From positions 1-43,009 of the forward strand of contig JANWIK010000047.1 in the NCBI GenBank assembly GCA_025449955.1: a stretch of 43,009 bases of DNA, given 5' to 3'. The notes beneath the pieces are model-generated. The model saw only the letters and a program-made list of their open reading frames with translations, was not told where the DNA came from and did not search any database. The first letter of the stretch is position 1; every line of letters starts with the position of its first letter. The translations under genes were made by a program, and so were the position numbers. Positions 7,448 to 16,251 of the stretch are shown here, in pieces. The DNA is from Gemmatimonadaceae bacterium. Its GTDB lineage: Bacteria; Gemmatimonadota; Gemmatimonadetes; Gemmatimonadales; Gemmatimonadaceae.

Positions 7448-9085
7448 TCAGCGTCGCTGTGCTGCGTCGCGCGTCGCGGCCTCGGCCTCCGCGCGCGACA
7501 CGAGATCCAGACGCGACATGGCGTACGCACGGTCGCGTTCCACGACATCGAGCGCCGCGCGTGCCGCCGCGGGCAATGCCGCGAGTGACGGATCGTATTT
7601 GATGTCAGCAGTCGCGCGTTGACCGGCGAGCGGAACTTTGACGCCGGGATTGAGGATGCCCTCTGGATCGAACGCGTGCTTGATCCGGCCAAACATCTCG
7701 AGTAACTCGGCCGGCCATACGCGCGAGAGCAGCGGCGTGCGGAGTCGCCCGTCGCCGTGCTCACCGCTGAGCGTGCCGCCGAGCGCTGCGGTGAGGGTCA
7801 CGACGTCGTCGAGAAGTTGTTCGACGCGCTCACGCCAGTCGGGCCGACGTACGTCGACGAGCGGATTCACGTGCACGTGCGCATCGCCGGCGTGTCCGAA
7901 GATCACGCCGCGAATGCCGGCGGCATCGAGCGCACGCCGCACGCCGCGCACGTACTCGGGTAAACGCTCGGGCGGCACGGCGCCGTCTTCGATGAACTGC
8001 ATCGACTTGAGCGCGGGGTCGAGGCGCGAGAGGATCGGGCTTGCCGCGTGGCGAAGCGACCAGAGCGTATGCTCGGTGGCGTCGTCGAGCGCGACTTGCA
8101 CGTTCGACGCTCCCGAATCCTCGAACGCCGTTCGAAGCGCGTGCGCGTTGGTCGCGGCCGCGGACGTGGTTTCGCCTTCTACCTCGGCGAGGAGTACGGC
8201 TTCGACGTGAGACTCGAAGCGCACCGTGCCGCTCTGCGCGACGACATCGAGAAACGTGCGATCGAGCAGCTCGCATGCAGACGCGCCGGCCTCTCTCGCG
8301 CGGAGCGCGCCCGACACTGCGCTTTCGAGTGACGAGAACGTGGCCAAGAGACTCGACGTCGCGCCCGGTAGTGGTGCGAGCGCGAGCTCGATGCCGACGA
8401 AGAGTGCGAGCGTGCCCTCGCTCCCCACGAGGAGATCGATGATCTCGCCGCTCTCGGCGAACTCGCGGATCGCGTATCCGGATGAATCCTTGAGGACGCC
8501 GCGGTGCGCGTTCACGTCCCGGGCGCCTGCGATCACCGGCCGCACGTCCTCGAGGAATCGCTGGACGGCCGGGACATCATGCGGCGGTGGGCTCCCACGC
8601 CGGACCGCGGCCCGCCGGCCATCGGCGAACACGCAGTCGAGCGCGCGCACCCACCGACGCATCGATCCGTAGCGCAGCGTATGCGGGCCGGCTGCGTTAG
8701 TCGCGACCATTCCGCCGACCGTGCAAAATGCACTACTCGACGGGTCCACCGGCAGTCGCAACCCGCTCCGTTGGGCGGCGGCGTTCACGGTGTCGCGAAT
8801 GGCACCGGGCCCGACGGCAACGCTCCGGGCGGCCGCACTCACCGGCTGGATGTCGCGCTGCCGGCTCAGATCGACGACGATTTCATCGCCGACGGCGCCT
8901 CCCGCCATGCCGCTGCCGGAGCCGCGTGGGACCAACGGCGCGTGCGCGGATGCTGCCCAACGGACGAGCGCGGCCGCCTCATCCGGCGTCTGTGGCACGA
9001 CGACCGCCTGTGGCACCGCCCGCGCAATGCCCGCACCCTCGCTGTACGCCGCGCGGGACACGAGGTCCTTCAACAGGTGCGGCAC
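7448..9085 (-). CDS. FAD-linked oxidase, D-lactate/glycolate/2-hydroxyglutarate dehydrogenase family
   Basis: About 545 residues. The N-terminal PCMH-type FAD-binding domain starts at VVPQTPDEAAALV and includes PRGSGSGMAGG. The C-terminal FAD-oxidase domain carries the GEHGDGRLRTP signature and ends with FDPEGILNPG. The family oxidises 2-hydroxy acids and passes electrons to a quinone or cytochrome. Blocks such as KDSSGYAIREF resemble the flavin half of the larger FAD/Fe-S (YdiJ-like) enzymes, but no Fe-S half follows. An extra tail of about 60 residues lies beyond the usual end. The start is uncertain: the open frame runs back into the 3-hydroxyacyl-CoA dehydrogenase gene, and the GTG at 9085 is the first start codon beyond that overlap, with only a weak ribosome-binding site. 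Substrate unassigned. Confidence 0.8.
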   Translation of the reverse strand: MPHLLKDLVSRAAYSEGAGIARAVPQAVVVPQTPDEAAALVRWAASAHAPLVPRGSGSGMAGGAVGDEIVVDLSRQRDIQPVSAAARSVAVGPGAIRDTVNAAAQRSGLRLPVDPSSSAFCTVGGMVATNAAGPHTLRYGSMRRWVRALDCVFADGRRAAVRRGSPPPHDVPAVQRFLEDVRPVIAGARDVNAHRGVLKDSSGYAIREFAESGEIIDLLVGSEGTLALFVGIELALAPLPGATSSLLATFSSLESAVSGALRAREAGASACELLDRTFLDVVAQSGTVRFESHVEAVLLAEVEGETTSAAATNAHALRTAFEDSGASNVQVALDDATEHTLWSLRHAASPILSRLDPALKSMQFIEDGAVPPERLPEYVRGVRRALDAAGIRGVIFGHAGDAHVHVNPLVDVRRPDWRERVEQLLDDVVTLTAALGGTLSGEHGDGRLRTPLLSRVWPAELLEMFGRIKHAFDPEGILNPGVKVPLAGQRATADIKYDPSLAALPAAARAALDVVERDRAYAMSRLDLVSRAEAEAATRDAAQRR

Positions 9086-9119
9086 GGCGCTGTCCGTTAG
9101 GATTTGTACGCCTTTCCGA

Positions 9120-10013
9120 CTAGAGGCCGAGGTCGTTGACGCGCGGCGGGTCGACGGTGTAGTCGTAGAAGCCCTTTCCCGACTTGCGGCCGTACATGCC
9201 GGCCAGCACCATGCGCTTGAGCAGCGGCGGCGGCGCATACCGCTTCTCGCGATACTCGTCGAACATGATCTCGGCGATCTTGTACGTCGTGTCGAGGCCG
9301 ACGAAGTCGAGCAGCGTGAACGGCCCCATGGGGTATCCGGTGCCGAGCATCATGCCTTTGTCGATATCTTCGACGCTGGCTACGCCGTGCTCGAGCGCGT
9401 TGATCGCATCCACCAGGTACGGCACGAGCAGCAAGTTCACGACGAAGCCCGAATTGTCCTTGGCGGCGATGGGCTCCTTGCCTAACTGGCGGGCGAACGC
9501 GTAGGCGGCGTCGAAGGTGGCATCGCTCGTGGTCACGGTGCGCACCACCTCGACGAGTTTCATGACGGGCACCGGGTTGAAGAAGTGGAGGCCCACCATC
9601 TGCCCAGGTCGCGTGGTGGCCGCCGCCATTGCGGCAATCGTCAGGCTGGATGTGTTCGAGGCGAAGATCGAGTGCGCCGGGCACAGGCCGTCCAGCTCCT
9701 TCCACATCGCGTTCTTCACTTCGATGTCTTCGACCACGGCCTCGATGACGATGTCGCAGTCCGCGAGGTCGCGAAGATTGCTGGTGAAGGAGAGGCGGCC
9801 CATCGCCGCATCGCGGTCGGCTTCGGTGACCTTGCCTTTGCTCTTTTCGATGGCGCGGGCGAAGCTCTTCTCGATGTTGGCCTTGCCGCGCTGGCCCAAA
9901 GCGTCGGACACCTCGCGCACCTTCGTGGTGAATCCGCTCTGCGCGCACACCTGCGCAATGCCGGAACCCATGAGTCCGGCGCCGAGGACGCCGACGGTCT
10001 TGATGTTTGTCAT
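9120..10013 (-). CDS. hbd: 3-hydroxybutyryl-CoA / 3-hydroxyacyl-CoA dehydrogenase
   Basis: A 297-residue, single-function NAD(P)-dependent dehydrogenase that interconverts acetoacetyl-CoA and 3-hydroxybutyryl-CoA. The N-terminal Rossmann motif is GAGLMGSG (11-18). The catalytic His143 lies in GLHFFNPVPVMKLVEV, paired with Glu155 as in the family, and SNTSSL precedes it. The C-terminal domain has GTGYPMGPFTLLDFVGLD and the KSGKGFYDY end. The length matches clostridial-type Hbd/PaaH. A thiolase gene lies 2 kb upstream on the same strand, so acetoacetyl-CoA could flow between the two in fatty-acid oxidation, butyrate or polyhydroxybutyrate metabolism (inference). Confidence 0.93.
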   Translation of the reverse strand: MTNIKTVGVLGAGLMGSGIAQVCAQSGFTTKVREVSDALGQRGKANIEKSFARAIEKSKGKVTEADRDAAMGRLSFTSNLRDLADCDIVIEAVVEDIEVKNAMWKELDGLCPAHSIFASNTSSLTIAAMAAATTRPGQMVGLHFFNPVPVMKLVEVVRTVTTSDATFDAAYAFARQLGKEPIAAKDNSGFVVNLLLVPYLVDAINALEHGVASVEDIDKGMMLGTGYPMGPFTLLDFVGLDTTYKIAEIMFDEYREKRYAPPPLLKRMVLAGMYGRKSGKGFYDYTVDPPRVNDLGL

Positions 10014-10078
10014 GAGGACGATCGTTTGAGGTGAGAATGGGGCCCGTTAGGACGGGCGCTGTGCGCGGGCGAGCACGG

Positions 10079-10882
10079 TCAGCGCCACACGTCGAGCGCG
10101 GACAACACGTTCGCACGCGGCGGACTGTCGCCGCGCTCCAGGCGATCGAGGAGTTGCTCCAGCGCGAGTTGCGCGCGGGTGACGAGGGGCGCGTGGCTGC
10201 GCGCGACGAAGTAGCCGCCGACCGCCGCCACCGCGGCGGGAATCAGGGCGACAGGCACAAAAAAGCCGAGTGTGATGAGCGCGCCGGTACCCAACACGCC
10301 GCCGCCGGTCATGACGCCTCCCCACACCGTCCGCTCGAATCGAACGTTAGACAGGTCGGCTTCGAGACGCACCAGCACGCGGTCGTCATCCACCGGCACC
10401 ACGGTCGCGCCCACTTCTCGCGTTGGGCGCAGATAGTAGCCGCGTCCGCTCACGTTGAGCACTCGCCGCATCTCGCTGAAGAGACCCGAGCGTGGCTCCC
10501 ACAGCATTCGGTCCGGCAATCGACGCTTGACCTGCATCGAATCTTCGCGCTGCAGCCAGAGATCGAGCCGGTCGAGCGTCGCCGCTGCCGTCCCCTTGAT
10601 AGTGCGCGACGCGTGCACGTGCGCCGGGCCCAACAGACGCGCCGCGACGCCATGTTCTTCCGGGACCTGCGCGCGACTCCGCTCTTCGGCGAGCGCCTGT
10701 TTCAAATGCTCCGGCGACAGTCCGACTTCGCGCGCGACTTCGATCAGCTGATCTTCGTTGAGAACCGCGTCGGTTGGATCCGCGTCCGCCGCTTGCAACT
10801 CGGCGGCGCGCGCCAACACCCGCTCCATCGCCGTGCGATCGAGCGGCTGTTGGCGCGCCGGCAGCCCGCTCTCATCCGCCAT
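10079..10882 (-). CDS. Hypothetical protein with C-terminal two-TM hairpin
   Basis: I do not recognise the family. 267 residues. The N-terminal 65 residues form a helical segment with the phrase LNEDQLIEVAREVGLSPEHL, a small helical motif seen in front of various membrane proteins. A mixed domain of about 100 residues follows. Two hydrophobic helices (roughly residues 190-235, GALITLGFFVPVALIPAAVAAVGGYF) form a membrane hairpin near the C-terminus. It starts seven bases after the stop of the upstream lipoprotein gene without a clear ribosome-binding site, so it is probably translationally coupled. No enzymatic motif is visible. Confidence 0.7.
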   Translation of the reverse strand: MADESGLPARQQPLDRTAMERVLARAAELQAADADPTDAVLNEDQLIEVAREVGLSPEHLKQALAEERSRAQVPEEHGVAARLLGPAHVHASRTIKGTAAATLDRLDLWLQREDSMQVKRRLPDRMLWEPRSGLFSEMRRVLNVSGRGYYLRPTREVGATVVPVDDDRVLVRLEADLSNVRFERTVWGGVMTGGGVLGTGALITLGFFVPVALIPAAVAAVGGYFVARSHAPLVTRAQLALEQLLDRLERGDSPPRANVLSALDVWR

Positions 10883-10889
10883 GCATCAC

Positions 10890-12026
10890 TCAGCTGCCGC
10901 TCAGATCCGAATTGAGTTGGTTCGTGAGCTGATCGGCGATGGTCTGGCGCAGCGGGAACGCCTTTTCGATGGCTGCGACCTCGGCGCCCGGCGTGTACGA
11001 GATGTGCGCGGCATCCAGATAGAACCGCGCATAGCCGACCACCAACTCGGGCGCGACCTTCTGAAGCAGTTGGAGTCCGCCGCGAACCGCCGCGGGGCTC
11101 GTGTAGTGATCCGCGACTCCGTCTTTTTTCTCGGCCGGCGTGGTGTTGTCGTTCACCGCTCCGTTAGACACAGGCGAGACGACCTCGTGGGCGAGCACGT
11201 ACATCGCGTTTACGGCCAAGGCCACGCTGTCCGGGAACGTGACGGCGATAGTGGGCCCGCGGTCCGGCTCGCCAAGCGTGCGTCCCTCTCCTTCCAGGGG
11301 CAGCGAGAGCAGAATCTCTCCCCGCGACTGTCCCGACTTCGTAAGAAACTTCCGGAATTTCGTGAAGTAGGTTTGCGTCCACAGGGAATCCACTGCCGCG
11401 AAAATTGCAGCACGATCCGTTTGCTGCGTTCTCCAGTAGTTCGCGTAGTACTTGGTGTCTTCGTCTTTCATGGCCGCGGTGAATGTGCGCAGCCATTGCC
11501 GTTCCGCGGGAGAAGAATATGACGCCTGGATGATGCCGATCACCGCACGTGAATCGGGGTCGAACATCTGCCGCGTGTTCATGCGGCGCTGCGTGTCGTC
11601 AGACGTCACACTCTTCAGGTACTGATCGACGGCTTTCTGCGTCGTCTCCCAGCTTCGAAAATAGAGTCCGAGAAACTGGCCGCCTACCAGTTTCGAGTCG
11701 GACGCGAGCTCGTTCCGCAGCGAATCGTTGTCGGTGTCGAGCAGCGTGGTGATGTTGCCGCGCTTCTTGAACGCTTCGATCGAATCGCGATAGCCCGGCT
11801 TGAAGTACGGTACGAGCGTAGTGTCCTTCTGTAGCATCGCGTACCCGTGCAACCACAGGTCGACTTGGTAACGCGTGCTCACTCGCCACGTGAGGTCGGG
11901 ACGAGGAGCGAGTGGTTCGGCGGTGGCCGCGGCGCTGCCGCCAGGAGGCGTGCAGGCAACGGCTAACCACGTCACCAACGACAGGGCAACAAATCGGGCG
12001 GAAGACGACGCTGGGTTTCGGCTCAC
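10890..12026 (-). CDS. Predicted lipoprotein of unknown function
   Basis: 378 residues from the GTG at 12026. The N-terminus (VSRNPASSSARFVALSLV...) has a basic patch, a hydrophobic core and a lipobox ending LAVAC, so it should be exported and lipid-anchored. The open frame extends to 12083, overlapping the thiolase, but that would put 19 extra residues before the signal peptide. The mature part is mostly helical, with many Asp/Gln/Thr residues. It includes VLAHEVVSPVSNG, in which HE might hint at a metallopeptidase-like motif, but the full HExxH is absent. Function unknown. It is probably cotranscribed with the two-TM protein that follows. Confidence 0.75.
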   Translation of the reverse strand: MSRNPASSSARFVALSLVTWLAVACTPPGGSAAATAEPLAPRPDLTWRVSTRYQVDLWLHGYAMLQKDTTLVPYFKPGYRDSIEAFKKRGNITTLLDTDNDSLRNELASDSKLVGGQFLGLYFRSWETTQKAVDQYLKSVTSDDTQRRMNTRQMFDPDSRAVIGIIQASYSSPAERQWLRTFTAAMKDEDTKYYANYWRTQQTDRAAIFAAVDSLWTQTYFTKFRKFLTKSGQSRGEILLSLPLEGEGRTLGEPDRGPTIAVTFPDSVALAVNAMYVLAHEVVSPVSNGAVNDNTTPAEKKDGVADHYTSPAAVRGGLQLLQKVAPELVVGYARFYLDAAHISYTPGAEVAAIEKAFPLRQTIADQLTNQLNSDLSGS

Positions 12027-12075
12027 GGGAATGGATCCGGTGCTAGAGTGGCATGACGCGCCGTTGGAGCGCGCA

Positions 12076-13284
12076 TCACACAAATGCCTCGATGATCACA
12101 GCGATTCCCTGTCCACCGCCAATGCACGCAGAACCGAGTCCGTAGCGTTTGCCGGCGGCCCGCAACGCATGGATCAGATGCGCCGTGATCCGCGCTCCCG
12201 ATGCGGCCAATGGATGGCTGAGCGCGATGGCTCCGCCGTGGACGTTGAACTTCTCGCGCGGGATTTTGAGCTCTCTCTCGACCGCGCACACCTGGGGCGC
12301 GAACGCTTCGTTGACTTCGATCAAGTCCATGTCATCCAGCGACATGGCCGCCTTACGGAGCGCGATTTTCGTGGCGGGCACGGGGCCGATGCCCATGATC
12401 GTCGGGTCGACGCCGGCCACACCCCAAGCCACCAGCCGCGCAAGCGGCTTCTTGCCGTTCTTGGTCGCCCAATCTGCGCTGCTCACGACGAGAGCGCCCG
12501 CGCCGTCGCCGATGCCCGACGCATTGCCGGCCGTCACTACGCCGTCCGCCTTGAACACGGGCTTGAGGCGCGCCAGCCCCTCGAGGGTGGTGTCCGGACG
12601 CATGTGCTCGTCGCGGCGGAACTGTTCGACCTGGCGTGTCTTGGGATTCTTCACTGGAATCGCGATCACTTCCTCGTCGAATACACCTGACGCCCACGCA
12701 TCGCGGGCCGTTTGCTGCGAGCGCAGCGCGTATTCATCTACACATCCACGGTCGAGATGATACTGGCCCGCCAGTTTCTCGGCGGTCTCGGCCATGGCCA
12801 AGCCGGCGACCGGATCCTTGAGTCCTTCCCACAACGAGTCCTCGAGCGGCGGCATCTTGCCCAACTGTAGGCCCCACCGGAGGCCGCGTGCGATGTGCGG
12901 CGCCTGCGACATCGACTCGCCGCCGCCCACCAAGCACAATTCGGATTCGCCTAACAGAATCTCCTCGGCGCCGTTCACCACGGCTTGGAATCCGGATCCG
13001 CATAGGCGGTTTACCGTGAGCCCCGGCGTCTCGTTGGGGCATCCGGCGCGCAGCGCAACGTGTCGGGCGAAATAGATCGTATCCGACGTCGTCTGCATCA
13101 CGTTGCCGAAAATCGAATGCTGGATCGCGCTGGGCTCGACGCCGGCGCGCTGCATGGCCGCCGTCGCCGCATGCACCGTCAGATCGATCGCGCTCAAATC
13201 CTTGAATGCACCGCCGAACGTGCCGAAGGGTGTGCGGACGGCGGACAAGAAAACGACATCACGGGCTTGGCCCTGGGTTTTCAC
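12076..13284 (-). CDS. Acetyl-CoA C-acetyltransferase / 3-ketoacyl-CoA thiolase
   Basis: A 402-residue thiolase. The nucleophile is C95 in NRLCGSGFQ. The NEAFAPQ motif, the catalytic H357 (ALSHPLAASG) and C387 (SACIGGGQG) are all present. It either condenses two acetyl-CoA to acetoacetyl-CoA or cleaves 3-ketoacyl-CoA. Sequence alone does not decide which; the Ser-His-Pro-Leu form of the third motif, instead of the usual Gly-His-Pro-x-Gly, is a small deviation. It starts with GTG preceded by GGAG at good spacing. It lies on the same strand as hbd, with the lipoprotein and two-TM genes between them. Confidence 0.92.
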   Translation of the reverse strand: MKTQGQARDVVFLSAVRTPFGTFGGAFKDLSAIDLTVHAATAAMQRAGVEPSAIQHSIFGNVMQTTSDTIYFARHVALRAGCPNETPGLTVNRLCGSGFQAVVNGAEEILLGESELCLVGGGESMSQAPHIARGLRWGLQLGKMPPLEDSLWEGLKDPVAGLAMAETAEKLAGQYHLDRGCVDEYALRSQQTARDAWASGVFDEEVIAIPVKNPKTRQVEQFRRDEHMRPDTTLEGLARLKPVFKADGVVTAGNASGIGDGAGALVVSSADWATKNGKKPLARLVAWGVAGVDPTIMGIGPVPATKIALRKAAMSLDDMDLIEVNEAFAPQVCAVERELKIPREKFNVHGGAIALSHPLAASGARITAHLIHALRAAGKRYGLGSACIGGGQGIAVIIEAFV

Positions 13285-13371
13285 GGGGTCTCCAATGCGT
13301 GTGCTGTGGGTGAAAGATGACCCGTCACCGATGCGGGGGGAACTGCTAAGGATGGCGCCCGAGCACCTGCG

Positions 13372-14436
13372 CTATCGGGCGCGCGCCTCGCGCACTCGAG
13401 TCGCGACCCAGTCGCCCACTTCGCGGGTTCCCATCGTGCCTCCGACGTCGGCCGTACCGACACCCTGGCCGATGGCGGCATCAACGGCGTCCTCGACGGC
13501 TCGACCGGCGTCAGCCGCGCCAAGATCCGCAAGCATCATGGCGAGCGTGAGAATGGCCGCCATCGGATTGGCGACATTTTTTCCGGCGAGCGGCGGCGCG
13601 CTGCCGTGCACTGGCTCGTACATCGTCACCCCGCCCGGGTGGCGATTCGCGCTCGGCGCGAGTCCGAGTCCGCCGACCAGCATCGACGCGAGATCCGACA
13701 GGATGTCGCCGAACAAATTGCCGGTGACGATGACTTGGAACGACTCGGGCGTCCGCACGAGGTCCATCGCCATCGCGTCGATGTATCGCGTGTCGCGCTG
13801 AATGCCCGGGTATTCGCGACCGACCTCTTCGAACACGCGCCGCCACAGATGGTGGGCCTGAATGGCGTTGGCTTTGTCGGCCATCGTCACGCGCGTCTTT
13901 CCATGCTCCTTCGCCCACGCGAAGGCGTGCCGGATGATGCGCTCCACGCCTTTGCGCGTGTTGAGCTCTTCGGCGATCGCGATCTCGTCCGGGGTTCCCT
14001 GCTTGAACGTTCCGCCGACCGACACGTAGAGGCCTTCGGTGTTCTCGCGGAACACGACGAGGTCGAGATCGCGCGGCGTCTTGCCTTTGAGCGGCGTTAG
14101 GCGCTCGTGGATCAGGCGCGCCGGGCGCTCGTTCACGTACAGGTCGAGCTGAAAGCGCATGCCGAGGAGGATGTCGCGCGCGTGCTCGTTGCCGGGGACG
14201 CGCGGGTCGCCTAACGCGCCCAACAGAATGGCGTCGAAGTCGGCGCCGAGGCGCTGCATGTCCGCAGGCGCAATGGTGACGCCGGTCTTCAGGTAGTGGT
14301 CGGCGCCGTGCGGGAGACGCTCCACGTCGAGACCAACGTGGAACACGTCTTCGACCGCCGCGAGTGTCTTGAGCGCCTCGGCGACGACGTCGGGTCCGAT
14401 GCCGTCGCCCGCGATGACCGCCAGGCGGCGCCTCAC
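13372..14436 (-). CDS. leuB: 3-isopropylmalate dehydrogenase-like enzyme
   Basis: A 354-residue beta-decarboxylating dehydrogenase (NAD-dependent isopropylmalate/isocitrate/tartrate family). The start has GDGIGPDV, the active-site tyrosine segment RENTEGLY is present, and the metal/cofactor region reads GNLFGDILSDL followed by GGLGLAPSAN and YEPVHGSAP. The loop GALGDPRVPG...LRFQLDLYVNERPARL resembles the actinobacterial LeuB form. It is therefore most likely the leucine-pathway enzyme, although leuACD are not in this window and a tartrate or homoisocitrate activity cannot be excluded. It starts with GTG overlapping the cytochrome stop (GTGA), which implies translational coupling. Confidence 0.8.
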   Translation of the reverse strand: MRRRLAVIAGDGIGPDVVAEALKTLAAVEDVFHVGLDVERLPHGADHYLKTGVTIAPADMQRLGADFDAILLGALGDPRVPGNEHARDILLGMRFQLDLYVNERPARLIHERLTPLKGKTPRDLDLVVFRENTEGLYVSVGGTFKQGTPDEIAIAEELNTRKGVERIIRHAFAWAKEHGKTRVTMADKANAIQAHHLWRRVFEEVGREYPGIQRDTRYIDAMAMDLVRTPESFQVIVTGNLFGDILSDLASMLVGGLGLAPSANRHPGGVTMYEPVHGSAPPLAGKNVANPMAAILTLAMMLADLGAADAGRAVEDAVDAAIGQGVGTADVGGTMGTREVGDWVATRVREARAR

Positions 14437-15026
14437 GGCAGCGTCGGGTGCGACGTGTCGCCGGCGGACTTGCCTAACCGGGAGCCCGTGTCGGCGCGCC
14501 GTGCCGCCGAATCGGACGGCGTCGGGCTGTGGCTCACCGCGGACGGGTGCGACAGGGCGTAGACGTACGCGGCCAGCCGCGTCAGGTCCGAGTCATCCAA
14601 CATTCCGGCGTAAGCAGGCATGGCGACGGAGAATTGTCGTGGCGTGGCGACGCCGGTGGCGATCACCCCGCGGATGCCGGCGACCGAGCTGTCGCCGTTG
14701 AGCCACGTGGTGTCCGTGAGATCGGGGCCTAACTTTGTGGTGCCGCGGCCTAACCCGCCGTGGCACGTGAAGCAGCGGCCCTTTCCATGGTAGAGCGCGA
14801 ATCCCGCGGCCGAATCCGCGGGCTCGATCACGACCGGTGCGGCCGCGGCCACGGTCGCGCTCTCGAGCGGCACCGTCGTCGGGCGCGCCGCGGCGCTCTC
14901 GGCGGCCGTGCCGCCGAGCGGCATCGCCGCCGCGGTGTCCACCGGAACGCGACCGCCCTTCGATTCACCATGACACGCGGCCACCACGAGACACGTCCCA
15001 ATCGTGAAAACGGCAGCGCACCGCAT
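14433..15026 (-). CDS. c-type cytochrome lipoprotein, monoheme
   Basis: 197 residues. The N-terminus is a lipoprotein signal (MRCAAVFTIG, lipobox ending VVAAC18), then an Ala/Thr/Pro linker of about 50 residues. The cytochrome c domain has one heme-binding CxxCH (C85-C88-H89, CFTCH) and a plausible methionine ligand in VAMPAYAGM. It is probably an anchored periplasmic or outer-face electron carrier. The start at 15026 shares one base with the stop of the upstream zinc-ribbon gene (TAATG). Its own stop overlaps the leuB start. Pairing of a cytochrome with leuB has no obvious biochemical meaning and may be only positional. Confidence 0.88.
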   Translation of the reverse strand: MRCAAVFTIGTCLVVAACHGESKGGRVPVDTAAAMPLGGTAAESAAARPTTVPLESATVAAAAPVVIEPADSAAGFALYHGKGRCFTCHGGLGRGTTKLGPDLTDTTWLNGDSSVAGIRGVIATGVATPRQFSVAMPAYAGMLDDSDLTRLAAYVYALSHPSAVSHSPTPSDSAARRADTGSRLGKSAGDTSHPTLP

Positions 15027-15730
15027 TACGAGGTGGCGATACCGCGGCCGCACGTGATGCAGAATTTCCAGCTCATCTCGAGCTCGGTCCCGCACGCTGG
15101 ACACCGCTGGATCGTGAGGTTCTGACCGCAGTGCGGACAGAAGCTGGCGCGCCGGCCGTCAGGCAAGTTGCCGCCGCAGTATCGGCAACTCGAATCATGC
15201 CGCGCCGATGCCGACGACGACGAGGCACCGACACTCGCCGTGGGTTGAATCGTTGTCGCGACGCTCGTGCTCGGCGATCCGCGTGCCGCCCACGACGCGC
15301 GCGGTGCCGGCGATGGCGTGCCGGACGCCGCCCCACTTGGCGTCGCGTCGAGCGGGACGCTCGCTGCCTCGACTACCATCTCATCGGCGCGTCGCTGTGC
15401 GCCAGCGAGCAACGCTACGCGTGACGCCGCGAACTCGCGGAAGATCGCCGTGTTGGGATTGGGCGTCGCGAGTTCGGCGCGTAACGCCCCGGCCATCGCG
15501 TCGTCAACTGCGAGATAACCCCGCTCTCCGGACAGCAGCCGACAGAGGGCGACCTCGTAGTCCTGATTGGTCTCGATACCCATCTCGCGGCGGTTGTGCC
15601 GGTACGGAATCAGGTTCTGGTAGAGCTCCGACACCTCGAAATGATGTGAGAGGTACGCCGGATATCCGTTACGTATGTTCTCCACGAGACGTCGAAAGAG
15701 CCGGTCGAGATCATCCATATCCAATTCCAC
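15026..15730 (-). CDS. Protein with C-terminal tandem zinc ribbons
   Basis: 234 residues. An N-terminal helical domain (about residues 1-110, DLDRLFRRLVENIRNGYP...) is followed by a Ser/Ala/Pro linker. The C-terminal 55 residues carry four CxxC knuckles (CRYC, CPHC, CPAC, CITC), that is, two zinc ribbons. No enzymatic motif is seen. The domain arrangement suggests a scaffold or nucleic-acid/protein-binding role (inference). It is the first gene of the minus-strand run and is coupled to the cytochrome gene. A start five codons later (MDDLDRLF) is possible. Confidence 0.75.
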   Translation of the reverse strand: MELDMDDLDRLFRRLVENIRNGYPAYLSHHFEVSELYQNLIPYRHNRREMGIETNQDYEVALCRLLSGERGYLAVDDAMAGALRAELATPNPNTAIFREFAASRVALLAGAQRRADEMVVEAASVPLDATPSGAASGTPSPAPRASWAARGSPSTSVATTIQPTASVGASSSSASARHDSSCRYCGGNLPDGRRASFCPHCGQNLTIQRCPACGTELEMSWKFCITCGRGIATS

Positions 15731-15796
15731 GAAGAGGTGGGACGCGCCGTCCTGCCAATTATAGGCGGCACGGCCCGCGCTCGCGCAAGGGCGCCT

Positions 15797-16228
15797 TTGC
15801 CGACGCTGGAGTCAACTCCTCTGCAGCCGATTTCGTCAGCCCCGCGCCTGGTCGCGCGCGCCACGGCACTACTACTCATCCTGTTCGGTCTCGTGCCCGT
15901 GGCGAATTTGCTTGCCCCGGGCGCTGCCGTGGTGGTCCGGCGTCGTCTCGTGGTGGCTTCTGGGCGGCGGCTGCCTCCTCGTCGTCGCGTACTTGGCCGC
16001 ACGATCTCTCGGCGACCGCGCGGCAGCGATCGGAACGCGGGCGCGCGACATGGTCATGGCGCCGTCATCCCGCACGTTCCTTTTTCTTACGGCCGGCACG
16101 GCGTTCCTGTTCGCGGGCGGCGCTGCATGGTACTGGTTCAATCGACAAGCTTCGGCGACCGGACGTGGTACCGCTATCGCCCGCGCCGGTCGCCCGACGA
16201 CACCAGCAGCCCGTTCGTCCGCTACTGA
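15797..16228 (+). pseudogene. Frameshifted, internally deleted remnant of a membrane protein gene
   Basis: One membrane protein appears to be spread over two frames. One frame gives LPTLESTPL...RLVARATALLLILFGLVPVANLLAPGA. At about 15918-15926 the other frame continues smoothly with ALPWWSGVVSWWLLGGG and two more hydrophobic segments up to WYWFNRQ (about 16144). The first frame then resumes as SFGDRTWYRYRPRRSP...VRY and stops at 16226-16228. The pattern suggests a one-base indel plus a large internal deletion that joined the N-terminal ~110 residues to a C-terminal tail. The three-TM start recalls large GT39-like glycosyltransferases (from memory, unverified). The alternative is a small intact membrane protein at 15912-16235 (TTG start). 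Confidence 0.45.
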
Positions 16229-16251
16229 GCGTTAGGCGACGCGCCGCGCCG

